Source: DAOTWP01 sp034435675 (GTDB lineage Bacteria > Chloroflexota > Anaerolineae > Aggregatilineales > Phototrophicaceae). From it: a stretch of 39,713 nt of DNA. Below are positions 17,060 through 24,411 of the stretch, in pieces. The stretch lies in contig DAOTWP010000118.1 in assembly GCA_034435675.1 (NCBI GenBank), forward strand, positions 1-39,713, in the 5' to 3' direction. How positions within the stretch are numbered: position 1 is the stretch's first letter; the number at the start of each line of letters is the position of its first letter. Below the pieces are notes generated by a model that saw only the letters and a program-made list of their open reading frames with translations, ran no database searches and had not been told where the DNA came from. The position numbers and the translations under genes were made by a program.

Positions 17060-20029
17060 TCACACCAACTGGCGGCGCGCCAGCTCCGCGAACAAGCCCC
17101 CGTGCTGCATGAGTTCCTGATACGTGCCGCTTTGCACAATGCGCCCGCCGTCCAGCACCAGAATACGATCCGCGTTCATGATGGTGCTCAGACGGTGGGC
17201 AATCACCACACGAGTCGCGTCGAGGTTTTCCAGACTGCGGCTGACCTGCTCCTGGGTGCGGTTATCCAGCGCGCTGGTCGCCTCGTCAAAGAACAGGATA
17301 CGCGGATTGCTGGCGATAGCGCGGGCGATTAGCAGGCGCTGTCGCTGCCCGCCGGACAAGGTGCCGCCGCCCTCGCTGATAATCGTGTGCATGCCCATCG
17401 GCATCGTGCGGATGTCCTCATCAACACCCGCCATGCGTGCTGCTTCCCATGCATCTTCCAGTGTTAGATCGGACACGCCAACGATGTTGGTGAAAATGTC
17501 GCCAGACATCAACTGGCTGTTTTGCAGCACCACACCCATTTGCTGGCGCACCGCGCGAATATCCAGTCCACTTAAATCCTGCCCGTCGTAGAAGATCACG
17601 CCCGCTTCCGGTTTTTCAAAGCCGAGCAGTTGGCGAAACAGCGTGGACTTACCCGACCCGGACTGCCCCACAATAGCGACAAATTCGCCCGGTTTAATAT
17701 GAAAGGTGACATCTTGCAGCACCTGCACGCCGCCTTCCCGGTAGCGGAAAGACACCCGATTCACTTCAATATCGCCGGAGAGCGTGCCGGGGTCTGCTTT
17801 TGCTTCATCGACTTCGGGCAGTTCATCGAGGATGGGCTTAAGGCGTTCATAGACCGGCACAACCGTCAACAGGGTGATGAACGCACCGCTGAGCTGAAGA
17901 CCGGCGAACAGGAACTGTGTAAACGCGCCAAAGAAGGCGATGAACGCGCCGGTACTCAGGCGCTCCGGCGCAACTGTGCCTGCCACTGCCGCATACAAGA
18001 TCATCGCCGTCAGAATCGGATAGATCGCGTTGAACACTTGCAGCAGGTTTTCGACCACGCCGGCCCGGTACGCCATGCGTTTCTGGTCACTGAAGGCATT
18101 TGCCCACAGCGCAAAGGCACGTTGTTCCGCGGCTGCCACGCGCAGCTTGGACACGGCGGTGATGAATTGCAGCACCATACCCGCGATGCGCCCCTGAATG
18201 TGCGCCAGCGCGCGCTGGAAGCGTAATTGTGCCACGCCCGCCAGCAGCGTAATCACCACCGATACTGCGACCATCCCGGTTGCCAGCAGCGCCAACTGTA
18301 CATCCAGCGCAAACAGCAGCAAGAAGCTGAACACCGAAAAAATGCCCGACAGCAGCGACAGCACCACCGTGCCGGACAGCGCACGGCGAATCGTGCTGAC
18401 CCCCAGCGCCCGCTCCGCCAGATCGCCCGCCGTGTAGCTGCGGAAGAACGGCACGGGCAGATTGAGCAGACGATCCCAGACGGCAGCCTGGATCGAGGCG
18501 TCCATTTTGATTTCCAGCCGCAGCACGGCAAAGGTGCGCGTAATCTGGAACAGCGCGGCGGCGACCGCTGCCACCAGCAGCAGCGCGCTTAACTGCACCA
18601 GTTGATCCCGGCGGGCAGCGGGGATAACCGTATCAATGATGATGCCCGTAAACACCGGCACGATAATGCCCAGCAGCCCGCCCGCCATGCCCATCGCCAG
18701 CACCAGCAGCAGATCGCGGCGGTTGCCAAATAATCCGAAGCGCAGCATATCCCACGCATTCACCGCGCGGAACGGGAACGAGCGATAAAACGTGTGTCCC
18801 ACCGGGGCAAGCGTGCGCGCGACTTCGGCAGTGACCGGCGTATCCTGCCCGGTCAGCGGGTCACGCAGTAGATAGCGGTTCACCCCGGCAGGCAGCAGCG
18901 CCACCGGGTCGAGGGTTTGCTGACGGTATGCCAGCACAGGACCGCTGTCCTCCTGCCACCAGATGCCCTTCAGGCGCACCTGCCGCACCCCCACGCGCGA
19001 AGAACGGGCGATGGTGTCCAGCGTTTGCGCTTCCGCCTTGCCGTCAATCGGGTCGGGGCGGCGGATGATTTTGACGCCCAGCGCTGCGCCAACCATGCGG
19101 CAGGCAGTCACCAGCGGTTCGTCGCCATCCAGCGAGACACGCGCCTTGATCCCCGCGCGTTCGTCCATGATGCTCGCCAGGTTGTCCAGCGCGCCCGAAA
19201 GCGCCACGTCGTCCTGCTGGCGGCGGTTCTTCAGCCGTTCAACTTCGATGCGGTCTGAGCCGGTCAGGTTCTGCACAATGTAGCGCAGCGCTAACTGATG
19301 AAAATCACGCAGGAACATCCAGTCCGGCTGGGATTCCAGCAGCGTTTCGGTATTGAAGGTCTGCACGATACTGCGCTGCACCGCCTGCGCCCAGGTGCGT
19401 TCGGTCACGGGCGTGGGCGGTGTGCCCGGTTGCAGGGGAAAATCGGGTTCGCTGGCAAAGTGCAGTTCGCCCTGCTGCACGCGCATCCAAACCACTCCCT
19501 TACGGGCGCGGGCAATGCTCTGCGCGTCGAGCGGGGTAGTATTTTCGGGATCCAGCGGTTCGTACAGCCGCAGCGTGAGTTCCCGGACCAGCCCGGTAGA
19601 AAGCCCTTTAATCCAGCTTTCCAGCAGGACGGCGATTTCAACGGAATAATCGGGATTGACGCCCATCGCCCGCAGCGCGCTGACCTGCACCGCTTGCAGG
19701 CGGGTGCCCTGAATGCCCACGCCGATCAGCGTCAGCCTGCCCGCAAACGCGCTGGTGTCCACGCCGAACAGCATCTGCCCGGCTTCTGCGCGGAACAGGA
19801 AGGTGCGCGCGCCGGTGCGTTCTCCGTCCAGCAGTGGGGCGGCGAAGATGTCAACATGTCCAAGCTGGATCAGCCATGCGCGTTCGGGGTCATCCAGTCG
19901 AACGGGGATATTGCCGCCCACGCGCACAAAATCGCCCTGCCCAACGTTGAAGCGCCGGATGCTGAATTCCTTGCTGTCATGCTTGCCGTCGTCCTGCGCA
20001 GGGCTGTTCGGCGGGGTGAGATCCGTCAT
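17060..20029 (-). CDS. NHLM-type peptide exporter, ABC permease/ATPase without protease
   Basis: A 989-residue ABC exporter subunit matching the NHLM bacteriocin-system type that partners a C39-containing ABC protein. It has an N-terminal cyclic-nucleotide-binding-like domain (about 35-130; WLIQLGHVDIFAAP) and a long middle region including CRMVGAALGVKIIRRP, which resembles a degenerate peptidase-like domain. Six membrane spans start near VLAMGMAGGLLGIIVPVFTG. The ATPase has Walker A GQSGSGKS (788-795), signature LSGGQ (Ser892), Walker B FFDEAT (Glu916) and His945, all intact. The ATG at 20029 has AGGGGG upstream and lies 13 bases after the C39 gene; a frame reaching 20113 overlaps that gene and is rejected. 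It probably forms a heteromer with the C39 protein. Confidence 0.9.
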   Translation of the reverse strand: MTDLTPPNSPAQDDGKHDSKEFSIRRFNVGQGDFVRVGGNIPVRLDDPERAWLIQLGHVDIFAAPLLDGERTGARTFLFRAEAGQMLFGVDTSAFAGRLTLIGVGIQGTRLQAVQVSALRAMGVNPDYSVEIAVLLESWIKGLSTGLVRELTLRLYEPLDPENTTPLDAQSIARARKGVVWMRVQQGELHFASEPDFPLQPGTPPTPVTERTWAQAVQRSIVQTFNTETLLESQPDWMFLRDFHQLALRYIVQNLTGSDRIEVERLKNRRQQDDVALSGALDNLASIMDERAGIKARVSLDGDEPLVTACRMVGAALGVKIIRRPDPIDGKAEAQTLDTIARSSRVGVRQVRLKGIWWQEDSGPVLAYRQQTLDPVALLPAGVNRYLLRDPLTGQDTPVTAEVARTLAPVGHTFYRSFPFRAVNAWDMLRFGLFGNRRDLLLVLAMGMAGGLLGIIVPVFTGIIIDTVIPAARRDQLVQLSALLLVAAVAAALFQITRTFAVLRLEIKMDASIQAAVWDRLLNLPVPFFRSYTAGDLAERALGVSTIRRALSGTVVLSLLSGIFSVFSFLLLFALDVQLALLATGMVAVSVVITLLAGVAQLRFQRALAHIQGRIAGMVLQFITAVSKLRVAAAEQRAFALWANAFSDQKRMAYRAGVVENLLQVFNAIYPILTAMILYAAVAGTVAPERLSTGAFIAFFGAFTQFLFAGLQLSGAFITLLTVVPVYERLKPILDELPEVDEAKADPGTLSGDIEVNRVSFRYREGGVQVLQDVTFHIKPGEFVAIVGQSGSGKSTLFRQLLGFEKPEAGVIFYDGQDLSGLDIRAVRQQMGVVLQNSQLMSGDIFTNIVGVSDLTLEDAWEAARMAGVDEDIRTMPMGMHTIISEGGGTLSGGQRQRLLIARAIASNPRILFFDEATSALDNRTQEQVSRSLENLDATRVVIAHRLSTIMNADRILVLDGGRIVQSGTYQELMQHGGLFAELARRQLV

Positions 20030-20042
20030 TCGAGCGTGCCCC

Positions 20043-22289
20043 CTAATACAGGAATTCCAGATACGACTCGGGATCCGCCTGCTCGGCAAATTCGGTTTGC
20101 AGCAGGCGCGCATACACCCCGTTGAGCTTGCTCAGGCTTTCGTGGTTGCCGCGTTCGACCACTCTCCCGCGATCCAGCACGATAATTTCGTCACAGTCGC
20201 GCACCGTACTCAGGCGGTGGGCGATAATCAGGCAGGTGCAGCCGCGCCGCCGCAGGTTGTCATCAATGATTTTTTCGGTCAGCGGGTCAAGGGCGCTGGT
20301 CGCTTCGTCCAGCACCAGCAGCGTTGGGTTGTTGACCAGTGCGCGGGCAATTTCCAGCCGTTGGCGCTGCCCGCCGCTGAAGTTGCGCCCGCCTTCCTCC
20401 AGCACACCGTCATAACCACCGACGCGCTGGGCGATGTCGTCGTGGATGCAGGCATCTTTGGTCGCCTGAATGATGTGCGCTTCCGGGGCGGTGGCGTCCC
20501 ACAGCGTCAGATTATCCTTGATCGTGCCTTCAAACAGGAAAATTTCCTGATCCACCAGCGCCAGCGAATTGGACAGCACCTCGCGCGGGATTGCGCCCCG
20601 CCGCTTGCCGTCAAACAGAATTTCGCCGTCCCACGGTTCGTATAAGCCGGTGACCAAGCGGGAAATGGTTGATTTGCCGCTGCCCGACGGACCGACCAGC
20701 GCAATCCGCGCGCCGGGTTCAACTACCAGGCTAAACTCCTCAATCAGCGGTTCTGCCAGCCTGCTGTAACCAAAGGTCACGCCGCGCAGTTCCAACTGCC
20801 CGGTCAATTTGCTGCTGCCGTTCTGCTGCTGCGGGTTGAACGCCGGCGCGTTGATGACCTGCGCGTCTGCCGGGTACTTGAGCACATCATCCAGCCGGGT
20901 CATATCCCCGGCGACTTCCTGCAAGCGCCCGCCCAGATTGATTAACTGGTTGATCGGCGTCAAAAAGCTGAGCATCAGACTCTGGAAGGCGACCAGCACG
21001 CCAATCGTCAGCGCGCCTTCCATAATCAGCAGCCCGCCAACAAACAGAATCACGGTGGTGTTGAACGCAGTCAGCAGCGGCGGCACCACCATCAGCACCT
21101 GCGTGGCAATGCTGAACTGCTGTTCCGCGTTGAGTGTTTTGGTCTGGTAGCCTGCCCAGCGGGCGAAGAAATCTGTTTCGACGCCGGTTGCCTTGAGCGT
21201 TTCGATGGTTTGCAGTCCGTTGATGGACACGCCGTAGAGCTTGCCACGCTCTTGCAGCAGACGCTGGTTAGCGTCGGTACGGCGGCGGGCGACATAGCGC
21301 AGCGCCACCAGATTCAGGAAGGCGATAGCGACCCCGATCAGCGTAAGCGTCACGTTGTAGACCAGCATCAGCAGCGCATAAAACACCAGCAGCGCCACAT
21401 TGAGTACCGCCACCGCCAGTTCGCCGGACAACAGCCGCGCGACACGGTCATTGATTTGCACGCGCGTGCCGATTTCGCCGCTGTAACGCTGGTTGAAAAA
21501 CTCCAGCGGCAGGCGGAACACATGCCAGAAAAAGCGGCTGGAGGTCGTCAGCGCCAACCGTGTCTCCATGCGCAGCAGGTAATGCTGTTGCAGCCAGGTC
21601 AGCACCGCGCGCAGCACAGCAGTTAGCGCCATGCCCAGCAGCAGCCCATTGACCCAGGGCTGCCCCTGCACAAGGATATTGTCCACGAAGATCAACAGGA
21701 AGGTGGGCATAATCAGCCCTGGCAGCACCAGCGCCAGGCTGACCAGCACAATATAGACCAGCGCCGCCCGCGCGCCGACCAGCCGCACCGCCAGCGAACG
21801 CCACACGCTTGAGCGTTCGCCCGTCTTTTGATACGTCTCGCCGGGGGTGAACGTCAGCGCTACTCCCGTGAATGCTTCACTGAATTCCGCGTGCGTAACC
21901 CGGCGCGGACCATAGGCAGGGTCATTGAGATAGACAAAACGGCGGCTGATGCCTTCGACCACCAGAAAGTGATTGAAGTTCCAGAAGACGATCATCGGCA
22001 GCGGCATCGTCGCCAGATCATCCAGTTCGCTTTTGAAGCCCTTCGCTTCCAGCCCAAAGCTGCGCGCCGCCCGCAGGATGTTGCCCGCCTTGACGCCATC
22101 CCGCGAGACGCCGCAGCGAATGCGCAGTTCTTCCAGCGGAACGCTGCTGCCGTAATAGCCGAGAATCATACTCAACGCCGCCGCGCCGCACTCCACCGCC
22201 TCCATTTGCAGTACAGTGGGCGTTGGATAGCGGCGTGTCGCTTTGAGTGCCGGTCTTGCAGGCGTGGAAGCGGGGACGTTTACGTTCAT
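20043..22289 (-). CDS. NHLM-type C39 peptidase/ABC exporter (leader-cleaving)
   Basis: A 748-residue fusion of a C39 double-glycine peptidase, six membrane spans and an ATPase. Catalytic residues are visible: oxyanion Gln28, Cys34 (QMEAVECGAAALSMI), His107 (NFNHFLVVEG) and Asp123 (LNDPAYGP). ATPase motifs are complete: GPSGSGKS (533-540), FSGGQ (Ser638), VLDEAT (Glu662) and His691. It should cut precursors after Gly-Gly on the cytoplasmic side and export the core. Matching GG leaders are encoded 1.1 kb upstream on the same strand (23406-23516 and 23549-23659). Its ATG overlaps the HlyD stop (ATGA). 'LRIRCGVSRDGVKAGNILRAA' in the peptidase is the signature of NHLM-type members. Confidence 0.95.
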   Translation of the reverse strand: MNVNVPASTPARPALKATRRYPTPTVLQMEAVECGAAALSMILGYYGSSVPLEELRIRCGVSRDGVKAGNILRAARSFGLEAKGFKSELDDLATMPLPMIVFWNFNHFLVVEGISRRFVYLNDPAYGPRRVTHAEFSEAFTGVALTFTPGETYQKTGERSSVWRSLAVRLVGARAALVYIVLVSLALVLPGLIMPTFLLIFVDNILVQGQPWVNGLLLGMALTAVLRAVLTWLQQHYLLRMETRLALTTSSRFFWHVFRLPLEFFNQRYSGEIGTRVQINDRVARLLSGELAVAVLNVALLVFYALLMLVYNVTLTLIGVAIAFLNLVALRYVARRRTDANQRLLQERGKLYGVSINGLQTIETLKATGVETDFFARWAGYQTKTLNAEQQFSIATQVLMVVPPLLTAFNTTVILFVGGLLIMEGALTIGVLVAFQSLMLSFLTPINQLINLGGRLQEVAGDMTRLDDVLKYPADAQVINAPAFNPQQQNGSSKLTGQLELRGVTFGYSRLAEPLIEEFSLVVEPGARIALVGPSGSGKSTISRLVTGLYEPWDGEILFDGKRRGAIPREVLSNSLALVDQEIFLFEGTIKDNLTLWDATAPEAHIIQATKDACIHDDIAQRVGGYDGVLEEGGRNFSGGQRQRLEIARALVNNPTLLVLDEATSALDPLTEKIIDDNLRRRGCTCLIIAHRLSTVRDCDEIIVLDRGRVVERGNHESLSKLNGVYARLLQTEFAEQADPESYLEFLY

Positions 22290-23155
22290 GGTTGGATTAC
22301 GTCTGTGCTGGCGGCTGCTGTCGTCGTAAACAGGGTCGGGAAGATCAGTTCAATCGGGCGCTGTTCGCCAATCTGGATGATGGCGTCGCACAGCGTGCCG
22401 CTCTGGATGCGGTCCGGGGATCCGCTGCGGGTGGACCAGCGGTAGCCGCTGGGAGTGTCCTCTGCCGGGATCAGATCAACACGCACCTGCACCGGGGCGG
22501 AATCGCCCATGAATGCCTGCACCAGTTCGCTGCTGCCCAGCACACGCAGCATACTCTGTTCGCTTTCCGGGAATTCGCCCACCGCAATCACGCGCCCCAG
22601 CATATAGCCGACTTCTTCGCGGCGCACTGTGGCGGGCAAAATCTGCACGACCATACCCGCGCTGATCGTTTTACTATCCGTAGGCGATACATAAATGATC
22701 ACTTCTAAGTCCTTGATCTGGGGACCCTGCGGCTCGATGCTCAGAATCGTGCTGCCCAGCTCAATATTACTGCCGCTGCTGACCCCGACGGCAAGCACGC
22801 GCCCGCTGACGTTGCTGATTACCCGTTCGTTTTCATTCGTCTGGGGATTGAACACACGGGCAACCACCTGCCCTTCCTGAATGGTTTCACCCGCTTCCAC
22901 GTAGACATCGCTGATTTGCCCGCTGACCGGCGCAACAATGCTGGCGATGCCGCCACCCCGGATGAGGATGCCGCTGCCCGTAACTGTCGTGGTGATGGTG
23001 CCAAAGAAGCTCCACGCAATGACGGCAGCGATGATCAGTACGATGCCGACGAACGCCAGCCATGCGCGCGGCGAAGTCACCCGCAGCAGTTGGTCGAGTT
23101 CTTCGGGCGAGAACAGCCGCTCTAACGCTTCTTTGCGGAACAATCGGTTTTGCAT
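22286..23155 (-). CDS. NHLM-type HlyD-family secretion adaptor
   Basis: A 289-residue membrane-fusion-type protein. A cytoplasmic start of 30 residues (FRKEALERLFSPEELDQLL, typical of NHLM system secretion proteins) is followed by one membrane span (about 31-52). A biotinyl/lipoyl-like barrel comes next (IVAPVSGQISDVYVEAG, about 72-110) and then a beta-domain (YVSPTDSKTISAGMVVQI). It lacks the long coiled coil of classical HlyD, as expected where no outer-membrane channel needs to be reached. It would sit beside the two ABC proteins. The ribosome binding site is weak (GGACC). The 250 bases upstream carry a repeat and two hairpins that separate it from the precursor genes. Confidence 0.9.
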   Translation of the reverse strand: MQNRLFRKEALERLFSPEELDQLLRVTSPRAWLAFVGIVLIIAAVIAWSFFGTITTTVTGSGILIRGGGIASIVAPVSGQISDVYVEAGETIQEGQVVARVFNPQTNENERVISNVSGRVLAVGVSSGSNIELGSTILSIEPQGPQIKDLEVIIYVSPTDSKTISAGMVVQILPATVRREEVGYMLGRVIAVGEFPESEQSMLRVLGSSELVQAFMGDSAPVQVRVDLIPAEDTPSGYRWSTRSGSPDRIQSGTLCDAIIQIGEQRPIELIFPTLFTTTAAASTDVIQP

Positions 23156-23196
23156 GGCGGTCCGGTGCGCAGTGCTGGTCGGAAGTTAGGGATTTA

Positions 23197-23254
23197 TCTG
23201 TAAACCCGGACAAGGGGATTAATCCCCTTGTTCAGCAAGACAGGTTTATACAGA
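23197..23254. repeat. Palindromic dispersed repeat, copy A
   Basis: A perfect palindrome at 23210-23231 (ACAAGGGGATT then AATCCCCTTGT) is flanked by outer arms TCTGTAAACC (23197-23206) and GGTTTATACAGA (23243-23254). The right half shares CTGAACAAGGGGATT and more with the terminal repeat of the element at 33611-33842. It looks like a MITE reduced to its two ends. It lies 42 bases upstream of the HlyD start. Confidence 0.7.
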
Positions 23255-23273
23255 GTTGCTAAAACAATCATAA

Positions 23274-23318
23274 CCAAAAAAACAGTTTGCACCAACTAAG
23301 GCGCAAGCTGTTTTTTGG
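23274..23318 (-). terminator. Rho-independent terminator between precursor and exporter genes
   Basis: CCAAAAAAACAGTTTGC (23274-23290) pairs with GCAAGCTGTTTTTTGG (23303-23318), one base bulged or mismatched. On the minus-strand transcript the stem ends in a run of seven U. It lies after the precursor genes and before hlyD. It is symmetrical and could work both ways. Partial read-through would give high precursor and low exporter mRNA. Confidence 0.7.
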
Positions 23319-23336
23319 GCATGTGTGGCGCAGCGC

Positions 23337-23387
23337 CCCGCACCTGTCAGGGCAAGGCATCATGCATGATGCTTTGGCAGGCGCGGG
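23337..23387 (-). terminator. Large hairpin directly after precursor gene 1
   Basis: The centre is a perfect 16-base palindrome GCATCATGCATGATGC (23357-23372). Outer arms CCCGC/GCGGG (23337-23341 and 23383-23387) and CCTG/CAGG enclose it. It begins 19 bases past the stop codon at 23406. With the terminator at 23274-23318 it makes a double hairpin that should protect the precursor mRNA 3' end or terminate transcription. Confidence 0.55.
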
Positions 23388-23405
23388 TCGTGCAGCGAAA
23401 ACCGC

Positions 23406-23516
23406 TTAATTGTTGTTGCCGGGCGGGGGCGGCGGCGGCGGGGTGCTGCCACCACCAGCGATACCGTCCAGTTCTTCGTCGGAAAGCTCGTTAGGATCGT
23501 TGATGAACCAGCGCAT
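23406..23516 (-). CDS. Double-glycine leader peptide precursor 1, oligoproline core
   Basis: A 36-residue precursor. Leader residues 1-22 are MRWFINDPNE, LSDEELDGIA, then GG; the ELSDEELDxIAGG part is the classic C39 recognition sequence. Cleavage after Gly22 leaves a 14-residue core GSTPPPPPPPGNNN: seven consecutive prolines and an Asn-rich end. The core has no Cys and one Ser and one Thr, so lanthionine or sactipeptide chemistry is unlikely. GAGGG lies ten bases before the ATG. The gene is a tandem copy of the one at 23549-23659 including its 5' leader (TAGAGGGAAAACAA). It is encoded upstream of a matching exporter on the same strand. I know no described family with this core; bacteriocin, pheromone and surface peptide are all possible. 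Confidence 0.82.
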   Translation of the reverse strand: MRWFINDPNELSDEELDGIAGGGSTPPPPPPPGNNN

Positions 23517-23548
23517 TGTTGTTTTCCCTCTATTGTTTGTGTGTGCGA

Positions 23549-23659
23549 TCAGTTCTGATTACCTGGATCAGGCGGCGGCGGCGGCGGTGTGCCACCCCCG
23601 GCGACATCATCCAGATCTTCGTCGGAAAGCTCGTCAGGATCGTTGATGAACCAGTGCAT
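23549..23659 (-). CDS. Double-glycine leader peptide precursor 2, oligoproline core
   Basis: A 36-residue paralogue of precursor 1. The leader is MHWFINDPDE, LSDEDLDDVA, then GG, again 22 residues. The core is GTPPPPPPDPGNQN, again exactly 14 residues, with six prolines in a row. Between the two copies the leader DNA is nearly identical and the 5' ribosome-binding region is shared, while the core differs at several positions yet keeps length and the P-x-P-G-N-x-N end. Start codons are 143 bases apart. The constant leader and length with variable core is the usual pattern of exported peptide families. It is likely cut and exported by the C39 ABC protein at 20043-22289. Confidence 0.82.
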   Translation of the reverse strand: MHWFINDPDELSDEDLDDVAGGGTPPPPPPDPGNQN

Positions 23660-23680
23660 TCTTGTTTTCCCTCTATCTGC

Positions 23681-23833
23681 TTACGTTGCGTGCTGATACT
23701 GTTTGTCGGATGATCGGGTCAGGCAAGTATCCCTCCCGGATATATCCGCTGGTTCTTCTTCGGGATTTTCGTTCCGAGTGCGTTTAAGCCACGCGGCGAT
23801 GGCTTACAGCGCCCAGACGCGCCGGAAAACACG
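23681..23833 (-). pseudogene. Possible decayed small ORF inside the peptide cassette
   Basis: On the minus strand a frame reads RVFRRVWAL, then a TAA stop (23804-23806), then AIAAWLKRTRNENPEEEPAD and 20 more residues to a TAA at 23681. The sequence looks protein-like (basic amphipathic, then acidic), but it has an in-frame stop and no start codon. It may be the remnant of a former cassette gene or a chance open frame. Confidence 0.2.
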
Positions 23834-23858
23834 TCACCGCAGCGCCACCGCTGGTACG

Positions 23859-24017
23859 TTAGTTATCATTGCCCGGCGACGGTACGTTGTCCTTGTCTTT
23901 GTCTTTCTTCGCCTGTAGATTCACGTTCGCCGTGGTGCTGGTTTTCGGCTCAATAGGGCGTTCTTTTTTGCCCGGCAGCAGATTCATCAAAGCATTCAGT
24001 GTGCGCATAATCAACAT
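23859..24017 (-). CDS. Small cassette protein ending in the same PGNxN tail
   Basis: A 52-residue ORF with a strong ribosome binding site (GGAGGG, nine bases before the ATG at 24017). It begins MLIMRTLNALMNLLPGKKER, a short hydrophobic/amphipathic segment followed by basic residues. It continues through a Thr/Asn-rich middle and KKDKDKDN, and ends VPSPGNDN. The final P-S-P-G-N-D-N matches the ends of both neighbouring precursors (PPPGNNN, PDPGNQN). It has no GG leader, so it is unlikely to be a C39 substrate. It may be an immunity, chaperone or alternative precursor protein. It is the first gene after the presumed promoter. Its function is not recognised. Confidence 0.55.
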   Translation of the reverse strand: MLIMRTLNALMNLLPGKKERPIEPKTSTTANVNLQAKKDKDKDNVPSPGNDN

Positions 24018-24180
24018 ATTTTGTGCCCTCCATTGCAGATCGCCACTTCACAAAGGTGTATGTTCAATCGTATCACGCAGCGCATGACAGCTTGCACAAA
24101 CATTTTCCCAACAGCCAGATTGCAGCAGGTGAATTCGCGACGATCAGCCCCTGTGTTGATTTAATGCAAATATTTCTCAC

Positions 24181-24189
24181 ATCATAACA
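24181..24189 (-). promoter_or_regulatory. Extended -10 promoter of the peptide cassette
   Basis: The minus strand reads TGTTATGAT, a TGn extended -10 with TATGAT. It is very like the elements at 9881 and 1668. Transcription would start near 24174, giving a leader of about 155 bases before the ATG at 24017. No clear -35 is seen. The leader up to the ribosome binding site has no obvious riboswitch fold. Confidence 0.45.
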
Positions 24190-24296
24190 TGGAAATGCGC
24201 CTGTGCAGCGATTTTCTACAACAGCGATTGTTATAGTTTCTAAACCTTTATGAAAATCGTTGTACGTTGAAGGGCAGCAGCAAAAAAACAGCTTCT

Positions 24297-24365
24297 ACCA
24301 CAGAGGCACAGAGGATACGGAGGACCTTTAATGCTGTCCTGCTGTGTACTCCGTATCTCTGTGGT
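24297..24365 (-). terminator. Long inverted repeat after the TIR-WD40 gene
   Basis: ACCACAGAG (24297-24305) pairs with CTCTGTGGT (24357-24365), and GATACGGAG pairs with CTCCGTATC inside, the two stems offset by an internal CACAGAG-type unit. The minus-strand transcript leaves the stem and soon meets TTTTTTT. ACCACAGAGGCACAGAG is a sequence I know as a dispersed intergenic repeat in several phyla. It probably ends the TIR-WD40 transcript and insulates the cassette promoter. Confidence 0.5.
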
Positions 24366-24411
24366 TTTGCCTGCAGTGCGCAGCCCCCTTACACCAGGAA
24401 ACATGCAGCAG

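Noticed and set aside
23703..23918. A 71-codon plus-strand frame in the peptide cassette
   Set aside because: It is antisense to the 52-residue ORF and its upstream region, has no ribosome binding site, and has Arg/Ser-rich low-complexity content.
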